Below are positions 29,001 to 40,698 of a stretch of 64,000 nt of DNA, piece after piece. The notes beneath the pieces are model-generated. The model did no database searches. It was not told the DNA's origin and saw only the letters and a list, made by a program, of their open reading frames with translations. Made by a program: the position numbers and the translations under genes. Within the stretch, counting starts at the first letter, position 1. Every line of letters begins with the position of its first letter. The stretch is from Paucibacter sediminis (GTDB taxonomy: Bacteria; Pseudomonadota; Gammaproteobacteria; Burkholderiales; Burkholderiaceae_C), in contig NZ_CP116346.1 in assembly GCF_030254645.1 (NCBI RefSeq), positions 910,001 to 974,000 on the forward strand. The letters are read 5' to 3'.

Positions 29001-30203
29001 ATGACTCAAGCCTTTATTTGCGACGCGCAACGCACGCCCTTCGGCCGCTATGGCGGTGCCCTCTCCTCGGTGCGCGCCGATGACCTGGGCGCCATCCCCA
29101 TCAAGGCGCTGATGGCGCGCAACCCGCAGGTCGATTGGGCCGCGCTCACCGACGTGCTCTACGGCTGCGCCAACCAGGCCGGCGAAGACAACCGCAATGT
29201 GGCGCGCATGTCCGCATTGCTGGCCGGCCTGCCGCTGGAGGTGCCGGGCGCCACGCTGAACCGGCTGTGCGGCTCGGGCATGGACGCGGTGGGCTCTGCC
29301 GCTCGCGCCATCCGCGCCGGTGAGGCCGAGCTGATGCTGGCCGGCGGGGTCGAGAGCATGAGCCGCGCGCCCTTCGTGATGCCCAAGGCCGAAAGCGCCT
29401 TTTCACGCAGCAACGCGGTGTACGACACCACCATCGGCTGGCGCTTCGTCAACAAGCTGATGAAGGAACGCTACGGCGTCGACTCCATGCCCGAAACGGC
29501 CGAGAACGTCGCCACCGACTTCGGCATCGAGCGCGAGGCGCAGGACCGCATGGCGCTGGCCAGCCAGCTCAAGGCCGTGGCGGCCCAGCAGGCGGGCTTT
29601 TTCGACGCCGAGATCACCCCGGTCAGCATTGCCCAGAAAAAGGGCGATCCCATCGTCGTCAGCAAGGACGAGCATCCGCGCGAAACCAGCCTGGAGGCGC
29701 TCGCCAAGCTCAAGGGCGTGGTGCGGCCGGACGGCAGCGTCACCGCCGGCAATGCTTCGGGCGTGAACGACGGCGCCTGCGCCCTGCTGCTGGCCAGCGA
29801 GGCGGGCGCGGCCCGCCATGGCCTGACGCCGCGCGCCCGCGTGGTGGGCATGGCCACCGCCGGCGTGGCGCCGCGCATCATGGGCATCGGCCCGGCGCCG
29901 GCCAGCCAGCGCGTGCTGGCGCTCACCGGCCTGAGCCTGGCGCAAATGGACGTGATCGAACTCAACGAGGCCTTTGCGGCCCAGGGCCTGGCGGTGCTGC
30001 GCGCACTCAGCCTGCGCGACGACGACCCGCGCGTCAATCCGAATGGCGGTGCGATCGCCCTGGGTCACCCACTGGGCGCCAGCGGTGCCCGCCTGGTCAC
30101 CACGGCGGTGAACCAGCTGCATCGCAGCGGCGGCCGCTACGCCCTGTGCACCATGTGCATCGGCGTGGGCCAGGGCATTGCCCTGATCGTCGAGCGCGTC
30201 TGA
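29001..30203 (+). CDS. pcaF: 3-oxoadipyl-CoA thiolase
   Basis: A 400-residue thiolase of the usual length. The nucleophilic cysteine is Cys90 in LNRLCGSGMDAVG, the active histidine is in GGAIALGHPLGASGARL, and the second cysteine is in LCTMCIGVGQG. In this context it cleaves 3-oxoadipyl-CoA to succinyl-CoA and acetyl-CoA. ATG 29001 has GGAG 6 bases upstream; the longer frame overlapping pcaJ is not used. It begins 29 bases after pcaJ. Confidence 0.95.
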   Translation: MTQAFICDAQRTPFGRYGGALSSVRADDLGAIPIKALMARNPQVDWAALTDVLYGCANQAGEDNRNVARMSALLAGLPLEVPGATLNRLCGSGMDAVGSAARAIRAGEAELMLAGGVESMSRAPFVMPKAESAFSRSNAVYDTTIGWRFVNKLMKERYGVDSMPETAENVATDFGIEREAQDRMALASQLKAVAAQQAGFFDAEITPVSIAQKKGDPIVVSKDEHPRETSLEALAKLKGVVRPDGSVTAGNASGVNDGACALLLASEAGAARHGLTPRARVVGMATAGVAPRIMGIGPAPASQRVLALTGLSLAQMDVIELNEAFAAQGLAVLRALSLRDDDPRVNPNGGAIALGHPLGASGARLVTTAVNQLHRSGGRYALCTMCIGVGQGIALIVERV

Positions 30204-30216
30204 GCGCCGGACCGCG

Positions 30217-30236
30217 GGCAAGACCTGGGTCTTGCC
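30217..30236. terminator. Hairpin after pcaF, weak terminator candidate
   Basis: A perfect inverted repeat GGCAAGACC/GGTCTTGCC with almost no spacer lies 14 bases after the pcaF stop. No U-run follows on either strand, so it may stabilise the mRNA end rather than terminate. Confidence 0.35.
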
Positions 30237-30291
30237 TGGCTGCGCCGAGGCTGAGCCAAGCCATGAGAAAAGCGCAGGGGTGCTTGAACTT

Positions 30292-30308
30292 TTGTCATGA
30301 CCTGACAA
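30292..30308. promoter_or_regulatory. Inverted repeat TTGTCA-N5-TGACAA
   Basis: A perfect 6+6 palindrome in the 391-base gap between pcaF and the IclR-type gene. It could be a protein-binding site. Apart from this, the direct repeat at 30462 and the promoter at 30506, I see nothing coding in 30204-30594. Confidence 0.3.
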
Positions 30309-30461
30309 GCCATGACCGGCGGTTTGCGACGAGGCCCCATGGGATACTCGCCGCGGATTGAGGCGCATACCGCACATATACCAATGCAGTAGCGCCGCTT
30401 CGCCCTGGCACACCCGCCCTTTCAGGCCGTGGGATAGCGCTCACCCAGACTTCACCAATTT

Positions 30462-30479
30462 GGTGCGCACGGGTGCGCA
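30462..30479. promoter_or_regulatory. Direct repeat GGTGCGCA, 10-base period, upstream of the IclR-type gene
   Basis: Two copies of GGTGCGCA start exactly 10 bases apart (30462 and 30472), placing them on the same helix face. They lie about 27 bases upstream of the probable -35 element, a position that fits an operator used by the regulator for its own control or for pobA. Confidence 0.4.
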
Positions 30480-30505
30480 GATCGCCCAATATGCCGCCTG
30501 AAATA

Positions 30506-30534
30506 GGGACAAGCTCGGGTCCAATCCCTATAGT
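30506..30534 (+). promoter_or_regulatory. Probable sigma-70 promoter of the IclR-type regulator gene
   Basis: GGGACA (30506-30511) and TATAGT (30529-30534) are separated by 17 bases. They match four and five positions of the -35 and -10 consensus. The start codon is at 30595, leaving a leader of about 55 bases. Confidence 0.4.
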
Positions 30535-30594
30535 CGGCTCATCGCATGCTCGCGCCCAGCGGATTTGGGCGCTTTACGCTCAAAACTGGCACCC

Positions 30595-32659
<2,065 letters not shown>

Positions 32660-32718
32660 TTAAGTTTCACCTCACTCAGCAGCCGCATCATGGGCACTCC
32701 CAACGAGAGGAGATGCAT

Positions 32719-33381
32719 ATGCGCGGCTGGTTCAAGAACAACAAGGGCTTTCTGGTCTTCCTGATCTGCTTTGGCTTTTTCCGCACCGCCATCGCCGACT
32801 GGAACCCCATCCCCTCGGGTTCGATGCGCCCCAATCTGCTGGAAGGCGATGTGGTGTTCGTGAACCGCCTGGCCTACGACCTCAAGCTGCCGCTCAGCAA
32901 CCATGTGCTCGTGCACCTTGGCGAGCCGCAGCGCGGCGACGTGGTCACCTTCTCCTCGCCCAAGGACGGCACGCGGCTGATCAAGCGCCTGATCGCCCTG
33001 CCCGGCGACCGGGTGGAAATGCGGCAGGGCCGGCTGCGCATCAATGGCGAAGAGGCGGCCTATGAGGAGATCGAGTCGCTGCCCGAGCCGGTCGAGCCCT
33101 GGGGCCTGGTGCCGGCCCTGCGCATGACCGAGAAGGTCGCCGATGGCCAGCGCCGCGTCCAGCATCTGCAGGGCGTGCTGGCGCGCGACCTGCCCGCCAC
33201 CGTGATCCCGCCCGGCCAGTACCTGATGCTGGGCGACAACCGCGACAACAGCGCCGACTCGCGCTTCATCGGCACCGTGCCGCGCGAGCTGCTGATCGGC
33301 CGCGCGGTGCGCATCCTCGCCTCGGCCGATATCAAGGGCAGCTGGCTGCCGCGCTTCGAGCGCTTCGGCCAGCGGCTGTAA
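32719..33381 (+). CDS. lepB: Signal peptidase I
   Basis: A 220-residue type I signal peptidase with a single N-terminal membrane segment (about 8-20), which removes signal peptides at the outer face of the inner membrane. The catalytic serine is in IPSGSMRPNLL (Ser35) and the general-base lysine is in TRLIKRLIALPGDR (Lys89). GDNRDNSADSRFIG is the conserved box E. ATG 32719 is preferred over ATG 32713 because AGAGGAG ends 6 bases before it and touches the earlier codon. It is shorter than the usual two-helix LepB and is not next to lepA or rnc, so it may be a second copy. Confidence 0.93.
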   Translation: MRGWFKNNKGFLVFLICFGFFRTAIADWNPIPSGSMRPNLLEGDVVFVNRLAYDLKLPLSNHVLVHLGEPQRGDVVTFSSPKDGTRLIKRLIALPGDRVEMRQGRLRINGEEAAYEEIESLPEPVEPWGLVPALRMTEKVADGQRRVQHLQGVLARDLPATVIPPGQYLMLGDNRDNSADSRFIGTVPRELLIGRAVRILASADIKGSWLPRFERFGQRL

Positions 33382-33397
33382 ATGAGCGTTGCAGGGC

Positions 33398-34927
33398 TCA
33401 GAGGTACAAGCGCTGGCGCAGCAAGGGGCTGACGCGGTAACGCTCGCTGCGGTAGTCATGGAAGAGCTGGTCGAGCAGATCGGCCACCGCGGCGGCGCCC
33501 ACCAGCGCGAGCCACTCGAACGGCCCGGTCGGGTAGTTGACGCCCAGCTTCATCGCCAGATCGGCGGCCTGCTCCTCGCAGACGCCCTGCCACACCGCGT
33601 CGGCGCCCTCGTTGACCAGCATGGCCACGGTGCGCGCCACCGCCAGGCCCGGCACGTCGCGCAGCACCAGCGGCTCCCAGCCGAGCGCGCGCAGGAAGTT
33701 CTGCGCCTGCAGCTGCTGCAGCGCGCCGGCATGCGGCGCAAAGGCCAGCGCCAGGGCATCGGCCTTGTCGGGCGCCACCGGCCAGTCCATCACCGCCAGG
33801 CTGGCATGGCCGCGCTCATGCGCCAGCTGCGCGGCGCTGCGGCCGCTGCTGAGGTGCAGCTGCATATCGCCCAGCTGCACGCCGCACCAGTCGGCCGATT
33901 CGCCGCGCGTGTAGTCCAGCCCCTTGTGCGTGAGCCAGTCGGCCAGGCGCTCCACCAGCGCGCCACGCCCCACCACGCTGATCGCGGGCAGCGCGCCCTC
34001 GGGCGCCGCCACCGCCGGCACGGTCGCCGGCAGGCCCTCGTAAAAGCCCTTGCCGACCTTGCGCCCCAGCCGCCCGCCATCGACCAGCGCCTTCTGCACC
34101 AGCGAGGGCACATAGCGCTTGTCGCCGAAGTTGGCGTCATAGACCGACTGCGTCACCAGATAGTTGGTGTCATGCCCGATCAGGTCCATCAGCTCGCAAG
34201 GCCCCATGCGGAAGCCGGCACCGCGCAGCGCGCGATCCAGCTGCGCCGGCGTGCCCGCCTGCTCCTGCAGCAGCGCCAGGGTCTCGGCGTAATAGGGCCG
34301 GGCGATGCGGTTGACAATGAAGCCGGGCGTGCTCTTGGCATGCACCGGCGTCTTGCCCCATTGCCTGGCCAGCGCCTCGATCACCCGCGCCACGCCGGCA
34401 TCGGTCTCGGCGCCCGACACCACCTCCACCAGCTTCATCAGCGGCACCGGGTTGAAGAAATGCATGCCCACCAGACGGGCGGGATGCTGCATGCCGTTGG
34501 CCAGCGCGGTGACGCTGATCGACGAGGTGTTGGAGGCGATGATGGCCCCGGCCGGCAGCAGCGCGTCCAGCTCGCGCAGCAGCGCCTGCTTGGGCTCCAG
34601 CTTCTCGATGATGACCTCCACCACCAGGGCGCAATCGGCCAGCTCGGCGATTTGCGCCGCCGGGCTGATGCGCGCCATCACCGCGTCGCGCTCGCCCTGC
34701 ACCATGCGGCCCTTGGCCACCAGGCCGTCGAGCGCCTTGGCGGTCTGCGCGATCGCATGCGCGCTGGCGCCCTCGCGCACATCCAGCAGGCGCACCGCAT
34801 GGCCGGCCTGCGCGGCCACCTGGGCAATGCCGGCGCCCATCACGCCGGCGCCCACCACGCCGATCACCGCGCTCGCGGCCGGCTCGCTGGCGACGCGCCA
34901 GCCCTGCATTTGCATCTCGTCGCTCAT
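33398..34927 (-). CDS. 3-Hydroxyacyl-CoA dehydrogenase, PaaH type
   Basis: A 509-residue NAD-dependent dehydrogenase. The Rossmann motif is GVVGAGVMGAGIAQ near residue 24, and ASNTSSISVTAL and GMHFFNPVPLMKLVEVV are family signatures. HxH-like GHDTNYLV and KVGKGFYEG mark the first C-terminal domain, with a second C-terminal domain to about 500, as in PaaH of phenylacetate and dicarboxylate catabolism. It follows the enoyl-CoA hydratase gene by 3 bases. The rest of a paa cluster is absent here. Confidence 0.92.
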   Translation of the reverse strand: MSDEMQMQGWRVASEPAASAVIGVVGAGVMGAGIAQVAAQAGHAVRLLDVREGASAHAIAQTAKALDGLVAKGRMVQGERDAVMARISPAAQIAELADCALVVEVIIEKLEPKQALLRELDALLPAGAIIASNTSSISVTALANGMQHPARLVGMHFFNPVPLMKLVEVVSGAETDAGVARVIEALARQWGKTPVHAKSTPGFIVNRIARPYYAETLALLQEQAGTPAQLDRALRGAGFRMGPCELMDLIGHDTNYLVTQSVYDANFGDKRYVPSLVQKALVDGGRLGRKVGKGFYEGLPATVPAVAAPEGALPAISVVGRGALVERLADWLTHKGLDYTRGESADWCGVQLGDMQLHLSSGRSAAQLAHERGHASLAVMDWPVAPDKADALALAFAPHAGALQQLQAQNFLRALGWEPLVLRDVPGLAVARTVAMLVNEGADAVWQGVCEEQAADLAMKLGVNYPTGPFEWLALVGAAAVADLLDQLFHDYRSERYRVSPLLRQRLYL

Positions 34928-34930
34928 GTC

Positions 34931-35737
34931 TCAGTCTTCCTTGTCGTTCGTCGCCGGCGGCACCCAGGCCGCCGGACGCTTGGCCAGAAAGGCCGCAAAG
35001 CCCTCGCGCGCCTCGGCGCCCATGCGCACGCGCGCGATGGTCTGTGCCGTCAGCTCGCGCACCTCGGCCGTCACCGGCCCCACTTCCAGCTGCGCGAACA
35101 GCTGCTTGATCTCGCCCTGCGCTTGCGGGCCGTTGGCCAGCAGCTCGGCGATCCAGCGCGCCAGCGCGGCATCCAGCTCGGCGGCCTCCACCACCTCGTG
35201 CACCATGCCCATCGCCAGCGCCTCGGCGGCCGCGATGCGGCTGGCGGTGAGGGCCAGGCGCCGGGCCTGGCGCGGCCCCACGGCATTCATCACATAGGGG
35301 CCGATCACCGAGGGCAGGATGCCGAAGCGCGCTTCGCTGACGGCGAACTTGGCATCGCTGCTGGCCACCGCGATATCGCAGGCCACGGTCAGGCCCACGC
35401 CACCGCCCAGCGCCAGCCCCTGCACGCGCGCGATGGTGGGCTTGGGGCAGGCGGCGATCTTGTGCAGCATCGCGGCGAAGCGCCTGGCATCCACCAGATT
35501 GACCTCCTGCGTGGCCTCCGAGGCGCGCTTCATCCACTGGATGTCGGCGCCGGCACTGAAGGCCTTGCCGGCGCCGGCCAGCACGATCAGGCGCACCCGC
35601 GGGTCGGCCGTCAGCTGGTCCATGGCCTGGCCCAGCTCGGCAATCATGGCCTCGTTGAAGGCGTTGAACACCTCGGGCCGGTTCATGGTCAGATGCGCCA
35701 CGCCGCGCGCATCCACCTCGATATGCAGTGTCTCCAC
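34931..35737 (-). CDS. Enoyl-CoA hydratase/isomerase family (methylglutaconyl-CoA hydratase-like)
   Basis: A 268-residue crotonase-fold enzyme. The first oxyanion-hole segment is GAGKAFSAGADIQWMKR and the second is LALGGGVGLTVACDIAVAS. CPKPTIARVQG and LPSVIGPYVMNAVG resemble methylglutaconyl-CoA hydratases (LiuC), but the pairing with a PaaH-type dehydrogenase suggests a more general beta-oxidation role. It heads a two-gene operon divergent from the LysR gene; the shared 76-base gap (35738-35813) should hold both promoters. Confidence 0.85.
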   Translation of the reverse strand: METLHIEVDARGVAHLTMNRPEVFNAFNEAMIAELGQAMDQLTADPRVRLIVLAGAGKAFSAGADIQWMKRASEATQEVNLVDARRFAAMLHKIAACPKPTIARVQGLALGGGVGLTVACDIAVASSDAKFAVSEARFGILPSVIGPYVMNAVGPRQARRLALTASRIAAAEALAMGMVHEVVEAAELDAALARWIAELLANGPQAQGEIKQLFAQLEVGPVTAEVRELTAQTIARVRMGAEAREGFAAFLAKRPAAWVPPATNDKED

Positions 35738-35813
35738 GTCTTGTCACTCCTGCGTCAAGGCCAGCAGTATCGCCGCCAACGCACAATGCAGCCTTCCCGC
35801 ACCGAGCCTCACG

Positions 35814-36770
35814 ATGAATCTGTTTGTCTCGCTGAAATACCTGGTGGCCCTGGACGACCACAAGCACTTCGGCCGCGCCGCGCTGGCCTGCCATGTGACC
35901 CAGCCCGCGCTGTCCAACGCGCTGCGCGCGCTCGAGGAGCATTACGCCTGCTCCATCGTCAAGCGGGGCCGCGCCTTCGCCGGCTTCACCGAGGAGGGCG
36001 AGCGCGTGCTGGCCACCGCGCGCCAGCTGCTGCACGAGCAGGAGCTGCTGCAGCAGGAGCTGCAGAGCCGCGTCGAGGCGCCGCGCGGCCATCTGCTGAT
36101 CGGCGCGGTGCCCACCGCCATGCCGGTGGCGGCGCGCTTTGTCGCGATGCTGCAGGACCGCCATCCCGGCATCGTGCCAACGCTGCGCTCGATGAGCTCG
36201 ATCGAGCTGGAGACCGGTCTGGAAAGCCTGGCCCTGGACCTGGGCCTGGGCTACAACGAGCGCATGCACGAGGGCCGCACCCAGCTGCGCGTGCTGCCGC
36301 AATACACCGAGCACTACTTCCTGCTGCAGCGCGCCGCTGCTGCGGGCCCTGCAGGCAGTACCGGCCGCCTGCACATGGGCGCACCGATAGGCTGGGCCGA
36401 GGCCGCCGCGCTGCCGCTGTGCCTGCTGAGTGCCGAGATGCACAACCGCAGCATCGTCGACCGCGCCTTCGCTGCGGCCGGGGCGCGCGTGCAGCCGGCG
36501 ATCGAATCCAACTCCACCGTGACCCTGGTGACCAGCGTGCTGGCCGGGCGCGTCTGCTCCATCCTGCCCGGCGCCCTGCTCGACACCGTGCAGGGCCATC
36601 CCGGCCTCGAGGCCCGGCCGCTGATCGCGCCGCAGATACGCGTGCCGATTGCGCTGATGGTGCACAACACCAACCGGCCCTCGCGCACGCTGGCGGCCGC
36701 GCTGGACTTTGCCCAGCAGGCCGACTGGCTCGCCAGCGCGGCCCGGCATGCCGGCCTGCTAGGTGGCTAG
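35814..36770 (+). CDS. LysR-family transcriptional regulator (probable formate dehydrogenase regulator)
   Basis: A 318-residue LysR protein. The N-terminal winged HTH (about 1-60) has LDDHKHFGRAALACHVTQPALSN-like helices and ALEEHYACSIVKRG. The effector domain begins with HLLIGAVPTAMPVAARFV. ATG 35814 fits the family start; the open frame further upstream is antisense to the hydratase gene. It lies 144 bases before the OFA transporter and formate dehydrogenase operon on the same strand, and LysR regulators commonly sit beside fds operons, so control of formate oxidation is likely but inferred. Confidence 0.88.
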   Translation: MNLFVSLKYLVALDDHKHFGRAALACHVTQPALSNALRALEEHYACSIVKRGRAFAGFTEEGERVLATARQLLHEQELLQQELQSRVEAPRGHLLIGAVPTAMPVAARFVAMLQDRHPGIVPTLRSMSSIELETGLESLALDLGLGYNERMHEGRTQLRVLPQYTEHYFLLQRAAAAGPAGSTGRLHMGAPIGWAEAAALPLCLLSAEMHNRSIVDRAFAAAGARVQPAIESNSTVTLVTSVLAGRVCSILPGALLDTVQGHPGLEARPLIAPQIRVPIALMVHNTNRPSRTLAAALDFAQQADWLASAARHAGLLGG

Positions 36771-36914
36771 GGCAATCCCTGATTTTTCGTAGCTATCGCC
36801 CCATCACCCGAAAGAATTGGACGTCTCCGGCGCGCTTGCCAACACTCGCGTCCGCAAGCCCATCGCTTGCCCAGGCACCGCATGAGTGCCCTGACCCTAT
36901 AAGGAGACGAGACG

Positions 36915-38597
36915 ATGTCCACTGTTCTTGCAGGCGGCGCGCGGCCGTTGGGTGATAGCAGCGAGCAAGCGCCAGGCTTTCTCGCCAAGGAACGCATCAT
37001 TGCGGCGCCGGGTTTCAATCGCTGGCTGGTACCGCCGGCCGCCCTGGCCATCCATCTGTGCATCGGCATGGCCTATGGTTTCTCGGTGTTCTGGCTGCCG
37101 CTGTCCAAGGCGCTGGGTATCAAGGAGGCCATCAAGTGCGGCCCCGAGATCGGCTTCCTGCAGGAGCTCTTCGTCAGCAGCTGCGACTGGAAGATCTCCA
37201 CCCTGGGCTGGATGTACACCCTGTTCTTCGTGCTGCTGGGCAGCTCGGCCGCCATCTGGGGCGGCTGGCTGGAGCGCGCCGGCCCGCGCAAGGCCGGCGT
37301 GGTGAGCGCGCTGTGCTGGTGCGGCGGCATGCTGATCTCGGCACTGGGCGTGCACCTGCACCAGTTCTGGATGATGCTGCTGGGCTCGGGCGTGATCGGC
37401 GGCGTCGGCCTGGGGCTGGGCTATATCTCGCCGGTCTCCACCCTCATCAAATGGTTCCCGGACCGCCGCGGCATGGCCACCGGCATGGCCATCATGGGCT
37501 TTGGCGGTGGCGCCATGATCGGCTCGCCGCTGGCGGCCGAGCTGATGAAGCAGTTCGCCACCCCCACCGATGTGGGCGTGATGCAGACCTTTGTGGTGAT
37601 GGCGCTGATCTACTTCGTCTTCATGATGGGCGGGGCGCTGGCCTACCGCGTGCCCGCCTCGGGCTGGAAGCCCGAGGGCTGGACGCCGCCGGCCGCGCAG
37701 ACCAGCAACGCCATGATCACGCAGCGCCATGTGCACGTGAAAAAGGTCTGGGGCATCCCGCAGTTCTGGCTGATCTGGATGGTGCTGTGCATGAACGTCT
37801 CGGCCGGCATCGGCGTGATCGGCATGGCCAGCCCGATGCTGCAGGAAGTGTTCGGCGGCAGCCTGATCGGCGTGGCCAAGAAATTCGGCGAGCTCGACAA
37901 GGCCCAGCTCACCGCCATCGCCGGCGTGGCCGCGGGCTTTGCAGCCCTCATCAGCCTGTTCAATATCGGTGGCCGCTTCTTCTGGGCCAGCCTGTCGGAC
38001 AAGCTCGGCCGCAAGCTCACCTATGTGGTGTTCTTCGTGCTGGGCGGCCTGATGTATGCCAGCATCCCGGGCAGCGCCATGGCCGGCAGCAAGCTGCTGT
38101 TCGTGGGCGCGGTGTGCATCATCCTGAGCATGTATGGCGGCGGCTTTGCCACCGTGCCGGCCTATCTGGCCGATCTGTTCGGCACCCAGATGGTGGGCGC
38201 CATCCACGGCCGCCTGCTCACCGCCTGGGCCACCGCCGGCATCCTCGGCCCGGTGGTGGTGAACTACATGCGCGACTACCAGCTGGGCCTGGGCCTGCCG
38301 CGCGAGCAGGTCTACAACCAGACCATGTACATCCTGGTGGGCATGCTGGTGATCGGCCTGATCTGCAATCTGCTGGTGCGCCCGCTGGATGCCAAGCATT
38401 TCATGAGCGACGCCGAGCTGGCCGAGGAGAAGCGCCTGGCGCATGACCGCGCCGTCGCCACCGAGGTGGGCCAGGGCACCATGACCTACCACGGCAGCAG
38501 CCCGCTGCTGGTGGTGCTGGCCTGGGCCGCGGTGGGCATCCCGCTGGCCTGGGGCATCTACCGCACCGCGCTGAGCGTGGCCAAGTTCTTCAACTGA
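36915..38597 (+). CDS. OFA-type MFS transporter (oxalate/formate antiporter family)
   Basis: A 560-residue major facilitator protein with about 12-14 membrane helices. NRWLVPPAALAIHLCIGMAYGFSVFWLP starts the first helix in sub-blocks, and GWMYTLFFVLLGSSA, WFPDRRGMATGMAIMGFGGGA and RFFWASLSDKLGRK are family patterns. Family members exchange oxalate, formate or other small anions. AAGGAG stands 8 bases before ATG 36915. Position directly before fdsG suggests formate or oxalate import. A 28-base palindrome separates it from fdsG. Confidence 0.9.
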   Translation: MSTVLAGGARPLGDSSEQAPGFLAKERIIAAPGFNRWLVPPAALAIHLCIGMAYGFSVFWLPLSKALGIKEAIKCGPEIGFLQELFVSSCDWKISTLGWMYTLFFVLLGSSAAIWGGWLERAGPRKAGVVSALCWCGGMLISALGVHLHQFWMMLLGSGVIGGVGLGLGYISPVSTLIKWFPDRRGMATGMAIMGFGGGAMIGSPLAAELMKQFATPTDVGVMQTFVVMALIYFVFMMGGALAYRVPASGWKPEGWTPPAAQTSNAMITQRHVHVKKVWGIPQFWLIWMVLCMNVSAGIGVIGMASPMLQEVFGGSLIGVAKKFGELDKAQLTAIAGVAAGFAALISLFNIGGRFFWASLSDKLGRKLTYVVFFVLGGLMYASIPGSAMAGSKLLFVGAVCIILSMYGGGFATVPAYLADLFGTQMVGAIHGRLLTAWATAGILGPVVVNYMRDYQLGLGLPREQVYNQTMYILVGMLVIGLICNLLVRPLDAKHFMSDAELAEEKRLAHDRAVATEVGQGTMTYHGSSPLLVVLAWAAVGIPLAWGIYRTALSVAKFFN

Positions 38598-38620
38598 AAG
38601 ACCGTGCGTAGCGCGTAACG

Positions 38621-38648
38621 ATAGGCCGTCCGCGCGCGGACGGCCTAT
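38621..38648. terminator. 28-base perfect palindrome between transporter and fdsG
   Basis: ATAGGCCGTCCGCG and its exact reverse complement abut without spacer, giving a very stable hairpin 23 bases after the transporter stop. No U-run follows. It could reduce read-through or protect the upstream mRNA so that transporter and enzyme levels differ; it might also be a protein-binding site. Confidence 0.5.
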
Positions 38649-38677
38649 CCTCTCGATTGGCAACCGCTTATTTCCCC

Positions 38678-39129
38678 ATGGACGATCTCATCCGCGAACT
38701 GCTCGCCGCGCATCCCGCGCAAGACGGCGCCCTGCTGCCCATCCTGCATGCCGTGCAGGAGCGGCTCGGCCATGTGCCACCCGCCGCCGTGCCCCTGATC
38801 GCCGAGCATCTGAACCTCTCGCGCGCCGAGGTCCATGGCGTGTTGAGCTACTACCATTTCTTCCGCAGCACGCCGCCCGGGCGGCAGGTGCTGCAGGTCT
38901 GCCGTGCCGAGGCCTGCCAGTCGCGCGGCGCCGAGGCCCTGCTGGCCCATGCCGAGCAGCGCCTCTCCTGCGCCTCGCACAGCACGCGCGCGGATGGCGC
39001 GGTGACGCTGGAGCCGGTCTACTGCCTGGGCCTGTGCGCGCTGTCGCCGGCCCTGCAGCTGAACGACCGGCTGCATGCGCGCATGACGCCGGCCAAGCTC
39101 GATGCCCTGCTCGCCAAGGAGGGCTTGTG

Positions 39130-39130
<1 letters not shown>
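38678..39130 (+). CDS. fdsG: NAD-dependent formate dehydrogenase gamma subunit
   Basis: A 150-residue NuoE-like thioredoxin-fold [2Fe-2S] subunit. Cysteine ligands are in VCRAEACQSRG and CLGLCALSPALQ; the SRAEVHGVLSYYHFF block is typical. It passes electrons within the soluble formate dehydrogenase. ATG 38678 is the family start. Its TGA shares a base with the ATG of fdsB (TGATG), so translation is probably coupled. Confidence 0.94.

Positions 39131-40694
<1,564 letters not shown>

Positions 40695-40698
<4 letters not shown>

Noticed and set aside
33389-36955. Plus-strand open frame of almost 1200 codons opposite the beta-oxidation genes
   Set aside because: Its composition is His/Arg/Gln-rich without domains, and the opposite strand has clear enzymes.
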